From Saccharopolyspora flava (GTDB lineage: Bacteria; Actinomycetota; Actinomycetes; Mycobacteriales; Pseudonocardiaceae), in the NCBI RefSeq assembly GCF_900116135.1, contig NZ_FOZX01000003.1, positions 62,001-126,000 of the forward strand: DNA of 64,000 bases, written 5' to 3'. Positions 40,478-49,550 of this stretch are shown piece by piece (positions within the stretch are counted from its first letter, which is position 1; every line of letters starts with the position of its first letter). A program made the position numbers and the translations under genes. Below the pieces are notes generated by a model. It saw only the letters and a list, made by a program, of their open reading frames with translations. It had not been told where the DNA came from and ran no database searches.

Positions 40478-40490
40478 GTCACTCCATTCC

Positions 40491-41645
40491 TCAGCGCGGC
40501 ACCCGCGGCAGTCCCAGTCCGGCGGTGGCGATCAGCTCCCGCTGCACCTCGCTGACCCCGCCGCCGAAGGTCAGCACGAGGTTGCGCTTGGCCTGGACGT
40601 CGAGCCAGTGCAGCAGTTCCGCGGTGTCCTCATCGGACGGATCGCCGTGCCTGCCGACGATCTCCTCCAGCTCGCGGCCCAGCTGCTGCACGGTCTCGGA
40701 GGAGAACACCTTGGTCGCCGAGGCGTCGGCGACCTCCACCGGGCCGAGCGAGGCCGAGGCCGCGACCTGCCAGTTGAGCAGCTCGTTGACCCGCTCGAAG
40801 GCCCGCACGCGCGCGAGAACCCGCCGCACGTCGGGCTCGTCGAGCAGGCCGCGTTCGCCCGCCCACGCGCGCACCCGCTCGCGCAGGCCCCCGGTGCGAC
40901 CGGACGGGCCGAGCATGACGCGCTCGTGGTTGAGCTGAGTGGTGATCAGCTTCCAGCCCCGGTCCTGCTCCCCCACCAGCATCGACGCCGGGACGCGAAC
41001 GTCGTTGTAGTAGGTGGCGTTGATGTGGTGCGAGCCGTCGGCGGTGATGATCGGCGTCCACGAGTAGCCCGGGTCGCGGGTGTCGACGATGAGGATCGAG
41101 ATGCCCTTGTGCTTGGGCGCGTCCGGGTTCGTGCGGCAGGCCAGCCAGATGTAGTCGGCGTCGTGCCCGCCGGTGGTGAAGATCTTCTGCCCGTTGACCA
41201 CGTAGTCCTCGCCGTCGCGCACGGCGGTGGTGCGCAGCGAGGCGAGGTCGGTGCCTGCCTCGGGTTCGCTGTAGCCGATGGCGAAGTGCACGTCACCGGA
41301 GAGGATCTTGGGCAGGAAGAAGGCCTTCTGCTCCTCGGTGCCGTAGGTCTGCAGGGTGGGCCCGACGGTCTGCAGCGTCACCGACGGCAGCTGCACGTCG
41401 GCCCGGGAGGCCTCGTTGGCGAAGAGGTAGTTCTCGACGTCGCCGAACCCGCGACCGCCGTACTCGGTCGGCCAGCCCACGCCGAGCCAGCCGTCGCGAC
41501 CCATCCGCTTGACGATGTCGCGGTGGGCCTGGTCGTGCCGGTCCGCGGCCAGCGCCTCGCGCTCCTCGGGCGTGACCAGCGCGCTGAAGTACTCGCGCAG
41601 CTCGGCCTGCAGCGCCCGCTGCTCCTCGGTGAGTTCGATGAACAC
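40491..41645 (-). CDS. chsE2: Acyl-CoA dehydrogenase ChsE2 (FadE29)
   Basis: 384-residue acyl-CoA dehydrogenase subunit. It shows WPTEYGGRGFGDVENYLF, the flavin-contact YSEPEAGTDLASLRTTAV, NGQKIFTTGGHDADYIWLACRT and C-terminal TFGGGVSEVQRELIATAGLGLPR. ChsE1 and ChsE2 form an alpha2beta2 enzyme that dehydrogenates the three-carbon (pregnane-20-carboxyl-CoA) side chain. GTG 41645 has GAGGAG upstream. It is 9 bp from chsE1. Mtb Rv3543c equivalent. Confidence 0.92.
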   Translation of the reverse strand: MFIELTEEQRALQAELREYFSALVTPEEREALAADRHDQAHRDIVKRMGRDGWLGVGWPTEYGGRGFGDVENYLFANEASRADVQLPSVTLQTVGPTLQTYGTEEQKAFFLPKILSGDVHFAIGYSEPEAGTDLASLRTTAVRDGEDYVVNGQKIFTTGGHDADYIWLACRTNPDAPKHKGISILIVDTRDPGYSWTPIITADGSHHINATYYNDVRVPASMLVGEQDRGWKLITTQLNHERVMLGPSGRTGGLRERVRAWAGERGLLDEPDVRRVLARVRAFERVNELLNWQVAASASLGPVEVADASATKVFSSETVQQLGRELEEIVGRHGDPSDEDTAELLHWLDVQAKRNLVLTFGGGVSEVQRELIATAGLGLPRVPR

Positions 41646-41654
41646 GGCTTCTCC

Positions 41655-42710
41655 TCAGGCGTGTCGGGCGAGGACGTCGACGCGGTGCGCGGCGCCGCCT
41701 GCCAGCCGCGCCAGGTCCTTGACCTGCGAGTAGTAGCGGTGCATCGGGTAGGTGATGTCGACGCCGAGCCCGCCGTGCAGGTGGTGGCAGGTGTGCATGG
41801 CGGCCGGGGCCTGGTCGGTGAGCCAGAACGCGGCGACGTCGAGGTCCTCCCCCGCGTCGCGTCCGGTGCTCAGCCGCCAGGAGGCCGACAGCGCGGCGAG
41901 ATGCAGGGTGCGGTTGACGACGTAGACGTCGGCGATCTGCTGCGCCACGGCCTGGAACGCGGCCAGCGGCTTGCCGAACTGCTCGCGGGTGCGCAGGTGC
42001 TCGGAGGTGAGCTCCAGCGCCCCGGCCACCGCCCCGTCGCCGAGCGCGCACATGCCCGCCAACGCGCAGGCGTGCACGTCGTCGAGCACGGATTCCCCGG
42101 CCTCGCCGAGGGTTTCGGCCGCCACGCCGTCGAGGTCGACGACCCACTCGGTCCCGGCCGAGGACTTCACCGAGTGCAGGGTGACGCCGTCGGCGTGCGG
42201 GTCGACCAGCGCGATCGCCGGGTCAGCGTCGGTGCCGACCGAGACCAGCAGCCGGTGCGCGGTGTCGGCGTGCAGCACCCCGACCTTGCGTCCGGTCACC
42301 CGCGAATCCCGCAGTGTCGCAGCGGGTTTCGCGGGCAGCGGGTTCGAGACCTCGTTGAGCGCGGCGCTGAAGACCCGGCCGGGTTCAGCGAACAGCTCCC
42401 GCTGCTGCGCCGGGCTGCCGTGCCGCGCGATCGGCAGCACGCCGAAGGCGAGGGTGGCCAGGGCGGGGACGGCGACCCCGGCCCGGCCGATCTCGGCGAG
42501 CACCAGGCCGACCTCCAGCGGGCCGAGCCCGGCGCCGCCCAGCTCTTCCGGGACCGGCAGCGACAGCAGGCCGGCTTCGCCGAGCGCCTTCCACACCGAC
42601 TCGTCGAAACCGATTCCAGTTGAGGCGGCCGACCGCTCGGTCTCCCGCGCCAGCACTTCAGCCGCGAGATCCCGCACTGCCTGCTGCGTCTCTCCGAGCG
42701 TGAACTCCAT
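41655..42710 (-). CDS. chsE1: Acyl-CoA dehydrogenase ChsE1 (FadE28)
   Basis: 351-residue acyl-CoA dehydrogenase subunit, the ChsE2 partner. It shows LSLPVPEELGGAGLGPLEVGLVLAEIGRAG, the RTREQFGKPLAAFQAVAQQIAD helix, and HHLHGGLGVDITYPMHRYYSQVKDL near the end. Its middle region is short, typical of the partner subunit. ATG 42710 follows GAGGGGG; in-frame codons upstream lack a ribosome site. It heads the chsE1-chsE2-chsH2-chsH1-ltp2 operon behind a KstR site. Mtb Rv3544c equivalent. Confidence 0.92.
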   Translation of the reverse strand: MEFTLGETQQAVRDLAAEVLARETERSAASTGIGFDESVWKALGEAGLLSLPVPEELGGAGLGPLEVGLVLAEIGRAGVAVPALATLAFGVLPIARHGSPAQQRELFAEPGRVFSAALNEVSNPLPAKPAATLRDSRVTGRKVGVLHADTAHRLLVSVGTDADPAIALVDPHADGVTLHSVKSSAGTEWVVDLDGVAAETLGEAGESVLDDVHACALAGMCALGDGAVAGALELTSEHLRTREQFGKPLAAFQAVAQQIADVYVVNRTLHLAALSASWRLSTGRDAGEDLDVAAFWLTDQAPAAMHTCHHLHGGLGVDITYPMHRYYSQVKDLARLAGGAAHRVDVLARHA

Positions 42711-42741
42711 CCCGCCCCCTCGACCAACCCCGGACACGTTG

Positions 42742-42755
42742 TGAAACTTGTTCTA
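42742..42755. promoter_or_regulatory. KstR-type operator of chsE1 operon (tgaAACttGTTcta)
   Basis: AACnnGTT-core site 32 bp upstream of chsE1 and 34 bp beyond the fadE34 stop; both genes are leftward, so it marks an internal promoter start for the igr-like operon. Confidence 0.8.
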
Positions 42756-42788
42756 CTTCTACCGCCTGGGAGACCTCCCGCGCAAGCC

Positions 42789-44885
42789 TCAGCGAGGCAG
42801 CCCGAGGATTCGTTCGGCGATCACGTTGAGCAGGATCTGGGTGGTGCCGCCCGCGATCGACAGGGCGCGGGTCAGCAGCACCTCGTGCACCGGTTCGGCC
42901 TCCATCACCAGCGCTTCGGTGCCGAGCAGCTGCACGCCGAGCTCGGCGACGTCCTGGCGGTGCCAGACGCCCAGCAGCTTCTCCACGCTCGATTCCGGGC
43001 CGGGACCCCGGCCGTGCAGGCTGCGCAGGGTCGCGCGCAACCGCAGCAGCGAGCCCGCCAGGCCCTCGACCACGGCCGAGCCGAGGCGTTCCCGCATCGA
43101 CGGGTCGGTGTCGCCGGAGACCGCGAGCAGCCGCTCGACCTCCTGGCCGAGGCTCGAACCGCCGCCCAGCGCGACGCGTTCGTTGGCCAGCGTGGTGCGG
43201 GCGAGCTTCCAGCCCTGGCCGGGTTCGGCGACCAGGCACTCGTCGGGAACGAAGACCTCGTCGAGGAACACCTCGTTGAACCGCTCCACGCCGGTGATCT
43301 CGCGCAGCGGGCGGACCGTGATGCCCTCCGAGCGCATGTCCACCAGGAAGTAGCCAATCCCCTTGTGCTTCGGCGCCTCGGGGTCGGTGCGGGCCAGGCA
43401 GATGCCCCAGTCGGCCTCCTGCGCCAGCGACGTCCACACCTTCTGGCCGGTGAGCTTCCAGCCGCCGTCGACGCGCTCGGCCTTGGTGCGCAGCCCGGCC
43501 AGGTCGGAGCCCGCGCCGGGTTCGGAGAACAGCTGGCACCAGGTGATCTCGCCGCGCAGCGTGGGCCACACGAACCGCTCGCGCTGCGCGTCGGTGCCGT
43601 GCTCGACGATCGTGGGCACCGCCCAGTTCCCGACGATCATGTCGGGTCGCCGCACGCCCGCGCGCTCCAGCTCCTCGTCGATGAGCAGCTGCTCGTGCGG
43701 GCTCGCCCCGCAGCCGTAGGGGCGGGGCCAGTGCGGGGCGAGGAAGCCGGTCTCGGCGAGCCGGATCCGCTGCTGCTGCGGGGAGAGCGCGGCGATCTCC
43801 TCGACGGTGCCGCGGATTTCGCCGCGACGGTCCTCGGGCAGTTCGCCGGACAGGCTCAGCGTGCGGCGCGCTCCCCCGGCGGAGAGCTCGGCGACGCGGC
43901 GGCGCCAGCCGGCGGTGCCGCCGACGGTCTGGCGCAGCGCCAGCGCGCGGCGCAGGTAGAGGTGGGCGTCGTGCTCCCAGGTGAAGCCGATGCCGCCGAG
44001 CACCTGGATGCAGTCCTTGGCGACCTCCACGGCCGCGTCGAACACCGCCGCCCCGGCCACGGCGGCGGCCAGCGGGTGCTCCTCGGGGGCGTCGTCGGCG
44101 GCGCGGGCGGCGTCCCAGGCCAGAGCGGCGGTCTTCTCGACCGCGCACAGCATCCGCGCGCAGAGGTGCTTGATCGCCTGGAAGGACCCGATGACCTGGC
44201 CGAACTGCTCGCGGGTCCCGGCGTAGTCGACGGCGGTGCGCAGGCACCACCCGGCGATGCCTGCGGCCTCGGCGGCGGCGAGGGTGACGGCGAGGTCCCG
44301 GACGTCGCGCTCGACGACGTGCCGGGCGGGCACCGCGACCTCGCGCAGCACGACCTCGGCGACCGGGCGGGACAGGTCCAGCGACGGGCGCGGGTTGCGC
44401 TCGGCCGCCTCGGCGGGCACGAGGACCCAGACCTCGCGCTCGCCCGCCCGCGCGGGCAGCAGCAGGTGGGTCACGCCCATCGCGCCCGGAACGGCGGCGA
44501 TGCGGCCGGAAACGACCAGCCCGTCGGCGTTCTCGGTGGCGACGAGCTCGCCGGGGTCGAGCGAAAGCGCGGCGGTGGCCCGGCCTTCGGCGAAGTCGGC
44601 CTCGCCCAGCAGCGCCACGGCCACCGCCGTGGACCACACCGGGCCCGGCAGCAGCGCGTCGGCGGCCTGCTCCAGCCCGGCGGCGAGGTCGACCGTCGTG
44701 CCGATCCCCTCGGCCAGCAGGGAGAACACGCCGATCTCGGTGAGCCCGGTCCAGGTCTCCTGCTCGTGCCAGATCGGGGTGTCGGAGCTCTCCAGCTTGC
44801 GCACCGGGTCGGTGCCGAGCCCGTCGGCCCAGGACCGGATGGACTCCTGCAGGGCCCGCTGCTCGTCGGTGATCGCGATCGGCAC
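42789..44885 (-). CDS. fadE34: Fused steroid acyl-CoA dehydrogenase FadE34 (ChsE3)
   Basis: 698-residue fusion of two acyl-CoA dehydrogenase modules. The first (about 1-310) holds ITDEQRALQESIRSW, YAGTREQFGQVIGSFQAIKHL and LGGIGFTWEHDAHLY. The second (about 330-698) holds WPRPYGCGASPHEQLLIDEEL, FSEPGAGSDLAGLRTKA, TGQKVWTSLAQEADWG and SIAGGTTQILLNVIAERILGLPR. The fusion mimics the alpha2beta2 steroid dehydrogenases in one chain and matches Mtb FadE34 (Rv3573c), which acts on the five-carbon (cholan-24-oyl-CoA) side chain. GTG 44885 has GAGGAGG and a perfect KstR palindrome 35 bp upstream. Confidence 0.93.
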   Translation of the reverse strand: MPIAITDEQRALQESIRSWADGLGTDPVRKLESSDTPIWHEQETWTGLTEIGVFSLLAEGIGTTVDLAAGLEQAADALLPGPVWSTAVAVALLGEADFAEGRATAALSLDPGELVATENADGLVVSGRIAAVPGAMGVTHLLLPARAGEREVWVLVPAEAAERNPRPSLDLSRPVAEVVLREVAVPARHVVERDVRDLAVTLAAAEAAGIAGWCLRTAVDYAGTREQFGQVIGSFQAIKHLCARMLCAVEKTAALAWDAARAADDAPEEHPLAAAVAGAAVFDAAVEVAKDCIQVLGGIGFTWEHDAHLYLRRALALRQTVGGTAGWRRRVAELSAGGARRTLSLSGELPEDRRGEIRGTVEEIAALSPQQQRIRLAETGFLAPHWPRPYGCGASPHEQLLIDEELERAGVRRPDMIVGNWAVPTIVEHGTDAQRERFVWPTLRGEITWCQLFSEPGAGSDLAGLRTKAERVDGGWKLTGQKVWTSLAQEADWGICLARTDPEAPKHKGIGYFLVDMRSEGITVRPLREITGVERFNEVFLDEVFVPDECLVAEPGQGWKLARTTLANERVALGGGSSLGQEVERLLAVSGDTDPSMRERLGSAVVEGLAGSLLRLRATLRSLHGRGPGPESSVEKLLGVWHRQDVAELGVQLLGTEALVMEAEPVHEVLLTRALSIAGGTTQILLNVIAERILGLPR

Positions 44886-44919
44886 AACGCCTCCTCGTCC
44901 GCGCCCGCACTGCGAGAAT

Positions 44920-44933
44920 TAGAACATGTTCTA
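44920..44933. promoter_or_regulatory. KstR operator, perfect palindrome (tagAACatGTTcta)
   Basis: Perfect palindrome, extended to 16 bp (TTAGAACATGTTCTAA, 44919-44934). It lies between the divergent fadE34 (start 44885) and the methyltransferase gene (start 44999), so both may be controlled. Confidence 0.88.
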
Positions 44934-44986
44934 ACAAGCTAGCGCCTGGACCGGGTACGCTGCAATGCGCACCAGTACCGATGTGA

Positions 44987-45682
<696 letters not shown>

Positions 45683-45697
45683 CCGGGCACCGGACGC

Positions 45698-45742
45698 GAC
45701 GATCCCCACCTCGCCGAGCGGTTCGGCGGGGTGGGGATCGTC
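45698..45742. terminator. Strong bidirectional terminator hairpin
   Basis: A 20-bp stem (45698-45717 with 45723-45742) with one G-U pair and a 5-nt loop, between convergent genes ending at 45682 and 45749. Confidence 0.8.
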
Positions 45743-45748
45743 ATCGGG

Positions 45749-46813
45749 TCAGCGGGAGCGCTCGTACTCGCAGCAGGAGGCGTTCTCCACCGGGAGCCCG
45801 CGCGGCAGGTCCTCGCCCCGGAAGATGCCGTTGCCCGGCGAGGTCCGGCTCAGGGCGTCGGCGGCGAGGACGACCGCGGCGGCGGTCCAGGAGGACTGCT
45901 CCTCCGGCCAGCGCTTGCCGTCGGCGAAGACGAAGCCCGTCCAGTAGGAGCCGTCGGGATCGCGCAGGTGCTGCATCGCGGCCAGCTGCTGCAGCGCGCG
46001 GTCCCGCTCGCCCAGGGCGTCCAGCGCCAGCACCAGCTCGCAGGTCTCCGCGCCGGTCACCCACGGGTGGTCGTCGACGCAGCGAATCCCCAGGTCCTGC
46101 ACCACGAAGTCGTCCCAGCGCTCCTCGATGCGCCGCAGCCCGTCCTCGCCGCGCACCGCGCCGCCCAGGATCGGGTAGTACCAGTCCATCGAGTACCGGG
46201 TCTTGGGCGTGAACGCCTCCGGGTGCCTGCGCAGCGCGTGCCCGAGGCGGCCAACGGCCACCTCCCAGCCCGGCTGCGGCGCGCCCACCCGGTCGGCCAG
46301 CGCCAGCGCGCACCGCAGGCTCTGGTGGATGCTGGAGCTGCCCGACAGCAGCGCCTCACCGGTGGGCCCGGCTTCGCCGATGCCCCAATCGATCTCGCCG
46401 CGCGGGTGCTGCGCGGTGAGCACGAAGTCGACGGCGTCGCGCACCATCGGCCACATCCGCTCGGCGAACGCGTCGTCGCCGGTGATGAGCACGTGGTGCC
46501 ACACCCCCACCGCCGGGTAGGCGCAGTAGTTGGTGTCGGCCCCGGCGTCCTCGACCACGCCGTCGCGCACCTGCAGCGGCCACGAGCCGTCGGCGCGCTG
46601 CGTGGCGCGCAACCACTCGTAGGCCTTCTCGGCCTCGGCGAGCTGACCGACGACCGACAGCGCCATCGCGCACTCGACGTGGTCCCACGGGTCGGTGTGC
46701 CCGCCCGGGAACCACGGGATCTCCCCGGAGGGCAGCTGCACGGACGCGATGGCCTTGCCGGTCTGGACGAGCGCCTCGGCCGAGACCACGCCCGGCAGCT
46801 CAGGCGCCGGCAC
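45749..46813 (-). CDS. Alpha/alpha-toroid protein (prenyltransferase/glycosidase-like fold), kstR-linked island
   Basis: 354-residue helical protein with repeated Trp/His/Asp-containing helix-turn segments: GGHTDPWDHVECAMAL (38-53), YEWLRATQRADGSWPL, CAYPAVGVWHHVL, SSSIHQSLRCALALAD, YSMDWYYPILGGA, WVTGAETCELVLAL and DGSYWTGFVF. Such QxxDGSW-like repeats are found in prenyltransferase/squalene-cyclase-like and some glycoside hydrolase toroids. No DDxD or complete catalytic set is recognised. GTG 46813 overlaps the methyltransferase stop by 14 bp. Reaction unknown. Confidence 0.7.
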   Translation of the reverse strand: MPAPELPGVVSAEALVQTGKAIASVQLPSGEIPWFPGGHTDPWDHVECAMALSVVGQLAEAEKAYEWLRATQRADGSWPLQVRDGVVEDAGADTNYCAYPAVGVWHHVLITGDDAFAERMWPMVRDAVDFVLTAQHPRGEIDWGIGEAGPTGEALLSGSSSIHQSLRCALALADRVGAPQPGWEVAVGRLGHALRRHPEAFTPKTRYSMDWYYPILGGAVRGEDGLRRIEERWDDFVVQDLGIRCVDDHPWVTGAETCELVLALDALGERDRALQQLAAMQHLRDPDGSYWTGFVFADGKRWPEEQSSWTAAAVVLAADALSRTSPGNGIFRGEDLPRGLPVENASCCEYERSR

Positions 46814-47522
46814 GAGGTTTGCCCAGGTAGACCGCGATGCTCTTGCCCGCCACCGGGTTCAGCAGCTTCTCGGCGGTGCGCGAGATCCACGGGGCCTTCA
46901 TCATGTCCCACACCAGGAACGCGTGGTAGGCCTTGGCCAGCGGGTGATCGTTGTTGTCGGTGCCGACGGCGCACTTGATCCACCAGTACGGCGCGTGCAG
47001 CGCGTGCGCGTAGTCGCGGAAGACGTAGCGCAGCCCGGCGTCGGTGAGCTTGCCGATGAGCTCGTCGGCGGAGTAGATCCGCACGTGCCCGCCCTCGACC
47101 TGGTGGTACTCGTCGGACAGCGCCCAGCAGATCCGCTCCGGCCAGGCGCGCGGCACGGTCACCACGACGCGACCGCCGGGCTTGACGACGCGGACCAGCT
47201 CGCGCATCGCCTTCTCGTCCTCGGGGATGTGCTCCATGATCTCCGAGGCGATGACGACGTCGAACTCGCCGTCGGCGAACGGCAGGGCCAGCGCGTCACC
47301 GGAGACGGTCTGGGCCTTGGCGCCCTCGGGCACCTCGCCCTCGTCCTTCATGGCGGCGAACATCGCGGCCACGTTCTCCAGCTCCTCGACGTCCTGGTCG
47401 AAGGCGGTGACGTCGGTGCCGCGCCGGTACAGCTCGAAGGCGTGCCGGCCTCCGCCGCAGCCCAGGTCCAGCACCCGCTGTCCCGGCCGCACGCCGAGCC
47501 TGTCGAAGTCCACCGTCAGCAA
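46800..47522 (-). CDS. Class I SAM-dependent methyltransferase, kstR-linked island
   Basis: 240-residue methyltransferase of the UbiE/Methyltransf_11 type. Motif I VLDLGCGGGRHAFEL lies at about residues 19-33, followed by the acidic TAFDQD, ALPFADGEFDVVIASEIMEHI and VKPGGRVVVTVP. A C-terminal region of 90 residues (YWWIKCAVG, AFLVWDMMKAPW) is aromatic-rich and may touch membrane or lipid substrate. TTG 47522 is chosen because GGAG lies 7 bp upstream and it overlaps the glycosyltransferase stop; GTG 47513 is the alternative. Substrate unknown. Confidence 0.8.
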   Translation of the reverse strand: MLTVDFDRLGVRPGQRVLDLGCGGGRHAFELYRRGTDVTAFDQDVEELENVAAMFAAMKDEGEVPEGAKAQTVSGDALALPFADGEFDVVIASEIMEHIPEDEKAMRELVRVVKPGGRVVVTVPRAWPERICWALSDEYHQVEGGHVRIYSADELIGKLTDAGLRYVFRDYAHALHAPYWWIKCAVGTDNNDHPLAKAYHAFLVWDMMKAPWISRTAEKLLNPVAGKSIAVYLGKPRAGA

Positions 47523-48772
47523 CGCGTTGCTCCCTTCCCACCGCGCGGGCTGCGCGCGATCGCTTCGGCGTAGCAGTCGACGGTCGCCGCTGCCACGGAT
47601 TTCCAGCTGTAGCGGGCCAGCACCCGCTCGCGTCCGTTGGCGCCGAGGCGGGCGCGGCGCTCCGGTGAGTCCAGCAACCGCGCCAGGGCCTTGGCCAGCG
47701 CTTCGGCGTCGCCCGGCGGCACCAGGTCTGCGCACTCGCCGTCGGGGCCAGCGACCTCGGGGATCGCGCCCGCGCGGCTGGCGACCAGCGGCGTGCCGCA
47801 GGCCATCGCCTCCACGGTCGGCAGCGAGAAGCCCTCGTAGAGCGAGGGAACGCTGGCGACCTCGGCCGAGCCGAACAGCTCGGCCAGCTCCTCGTCGCTG
47901 ATGCCCTTGACGGTGCGCACGACGTCGCCGATGGCCAGCTCCTCGATGCGCTGCTCGGTCGGCCCGCCGGGGGTCAGCTTGCTGACCAGCACCAGCTCGA
48001 CCTCGCGCTCGGTGCGCAGCTTGGCCACCGCCTCCAGCAGCGTGCCCACGCCCTTCATCGGCGTGTCGGCGCTGGCCATGGCCACGATCCGGCCGGGCAC
48101 GCGCGGTTTCTCCGGCGGCCGGAACACGTCGGCGTCCACGCCCAGCGGCACCACCCGCAGCTGCTCGGGGCGCACGCCGAAGTCGTCGCGGATGTCGTCG
48201 GCGGAGTTCTGCGAGACGGTCAGCAGCTGCGGGATCTGCCGGGCCACCCGCGCCTGCATCCGGGTGAAGCCGTACCAGCGGCGCACGGTGAGCTTGCGCC
48301 AGCCCTTGGCGTCGGCCAGGTCCACCCGGCGGTCGTGGGTGATCGGGTGGTGCACGGTGGCCACCAGCGGGATCCCGGCGCGCTGCAGCGACAGCAGCCC
48401 GCTGCCCAGGCACTGGTTGTCGTGGACGACGTCGAACTCGTGCGCGCGGGCCTTGAGCAGCCGGGCGGCGCGCATGCTGAAGGTCATCGGTTCCGGGAAC
48501 CCGGCGGTCCACATGGTGCCGACCTCCAGCAGGTCGATGTGGTCGCGCAGCTCGCGCCAGTGCGGGGTGCGGAACGGGTCGTCGTCGTTGTAGAGGTCGA
48601 GGCTGTCGACCGGCGTCAGGTCCACGCCCGGGTCCAGATCCGGGTAGGGCTGACCGGAGAAGACCTCGACGTGATGCCCCAGTTCGGCGAGGCCGCGGCT
48701 GAGATAGCGGACGTAGACACCCTGTCCGCCGCAATGCGGCTTGCTCCGGTAGGAAAGCAGCGCGATCCGCAC
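47516..48772 (-). CDS. GT4-family glycosyltransferase, kstR-linked island
   Basis: 418-residue GT-B retaining glycosyltransferase. The N-terminal domain has HCGGQGVYVRYLSRGLAELGH and VVHDNQCLG with ATVHHPITHDRR. The C-terminal domain has VVPLGVDADVF, MKGVGTLLEAV and the E-x7-E motif in PSLYEGFSLPTVEAMACGTP. GTG 48772 is the first gene of a leftward operon with the methyltransferase (7-bp overlap) and the toroid protein. A KstR site lies 42 bp upstream, shared with kstR. The donor is probably a nucleotide sugar; the acceptor is unknown, with a sterol or lipid suggested only by context. Confidence 0.82.
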   Translation of the reverse strand: MRIALLSYRSKPHCGGQGVYVRYLSRGLAELGHHVEVFSGQPYPDLDPGVDLTPVDSLDLYNDDDPFRTPHWRELRDHIDLLEVGTMWTAGFPEPMTFSMRAARLLKARAHEFDVVHDNQCLGSGLLSLQRAGIPLVATVHHPITHDRRVDLADAKGWRKLTVRRWYGFTRMQARVARQIPQLLTVSQNSADDIRDDFGVRPEQLRVVPLGVDADVFRPPEKPRVPGRIVAMASADTPMKGVGTLLEAVAKLRTEREVELVLVSKLTPGGPTEQRIEELAIGDVVRTVKGISDEELAELFGSAEVASVPSLYEGFSLPTVEAMACGTPLVASRAGAIPEVAGPDGECADLVPPGDAEALAKALARLLDSPERRARLGANGRERVLARYSWKSVAAATVDCYAEAIARSPRGGKGATRC

Positions 48773-48813
48773 GATTCACCTCACACTGCCCGGGTGCCGC
48801 GGGCTGGGTAGAC

Positions 48814-48827
48814 TGGAACATGTTTCG
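48814..48827. promoter_or_regulatory. KstR-type operator between glycosyltransferase and kstR (tggAACatGTTtcg)
   Basis: AACnnGTT-core site in the divergent region, 42 bp from the glycosyltransferase GTG and 118 bp from the kstR ATG. It fits both autoregulation of kstR and control of the glycosyltransferase operon. Confidence 0.78.
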
Positions 48828-48944
48828 GTCGAGGTAACCAGCTCACCCTAACCCGTGAGTAGCCCCGGACGATGAGTCGCGTGGCGACGAACACGCTTCG
48901 CCGTCACCGGATGTCCGTCGAAAGTTCAAGGAGAACCCCGGTCC

Positions 48945-49550
48945 ATGGAAAGCTCGCAGAACGTGCTGGAGGCGCTCCGGGGCAGTGCCACCGGCACTAC
49001 GGCCCAGGCCGAGCGCCGCAAGCGCATCATCGACGCCACGCTCGCGCTGGCCGCCAAGGGCGGCTACGACGCGGTGCAGATGCGCGCGGTCGCCGAGAAG
49101 GCCGACGTCGCGCTGGGCACCCTCTACCGGTACTTCCCGTCGAAGATCCACCTGCTGGTGGTGGGCCTGGCCCGGGAGTTCGCCCGCGAGCAGGAGAAGC
49201 TGGACCGCGCGAAGATCCCCGGCGACACGCCTTACGACCGGGTGCTGCACGTGCTCAACCGCACCACCCGCCAGCTCCAGCGCAACCCGGAGCTGACCGA
49301 GGCGATGACCAGGGCGTTCATGTTCGCCGACACCTCGGTCGCCAACGAGGTCGACACCGTGGCGCTGCTGATGGAGCAGCTGTTCACCCGGGCCATGACC
49401 AACGACGAGCCGACCGACGAGCAGAAGGCGATCGCGCGGGTCATCGGCGACGTGTGGCTGTCGAACCTGGTCGCCTGGGTGACCCGGCGGGCCTCGGCCA
49501 GCGACGTGTCCAACCGGCTGGAGCTGACCGTCCGGCTACTGCTGGCCTGA
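48945..49550 (+). CDS. kstR: TetR-family sterol catabolism repressor KstR
   Basis: 201-residue TetR regulator. The helix-turn-helix region reads RKRIIDATLALAAKGGYDAVQMRAVAEKADVALGT (cited in pieces: residues 25-60), then LYRYFPSKIHLLV. The ligand domain has RNPELTEAMTRAF, FADTSVANEVD and VIGDVWLSNLVAWVTRRAS. These match remembered Mtb KstR (Rv3574). KstR represses side-chain and A/B-ring genes and is released by CoA thioesters of sterol metabolites. ATG 48945 has AAGGAG 11 bp upstream. Its last 15 bp overlap the end of the convergent MBL-fold gene. Confidence 0.94.
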   Translation: MESSQNVLEALRGSATGTTAQAERRKRIIDATLALAAKGGYDAVQMRAVAEKADVALGTLYRYFPSKIHLLVVGLAREFAREQEKLDRAKIPGDTPYDRVLHVLNRTTRQLQRNPELTEAMTRAFMFADTSVANEVDTVALLMEQLFTRAMTNDEPTDEQKAIARVIGDVWLSNLVAWVTRRASASDVSNRLELTVRLLLA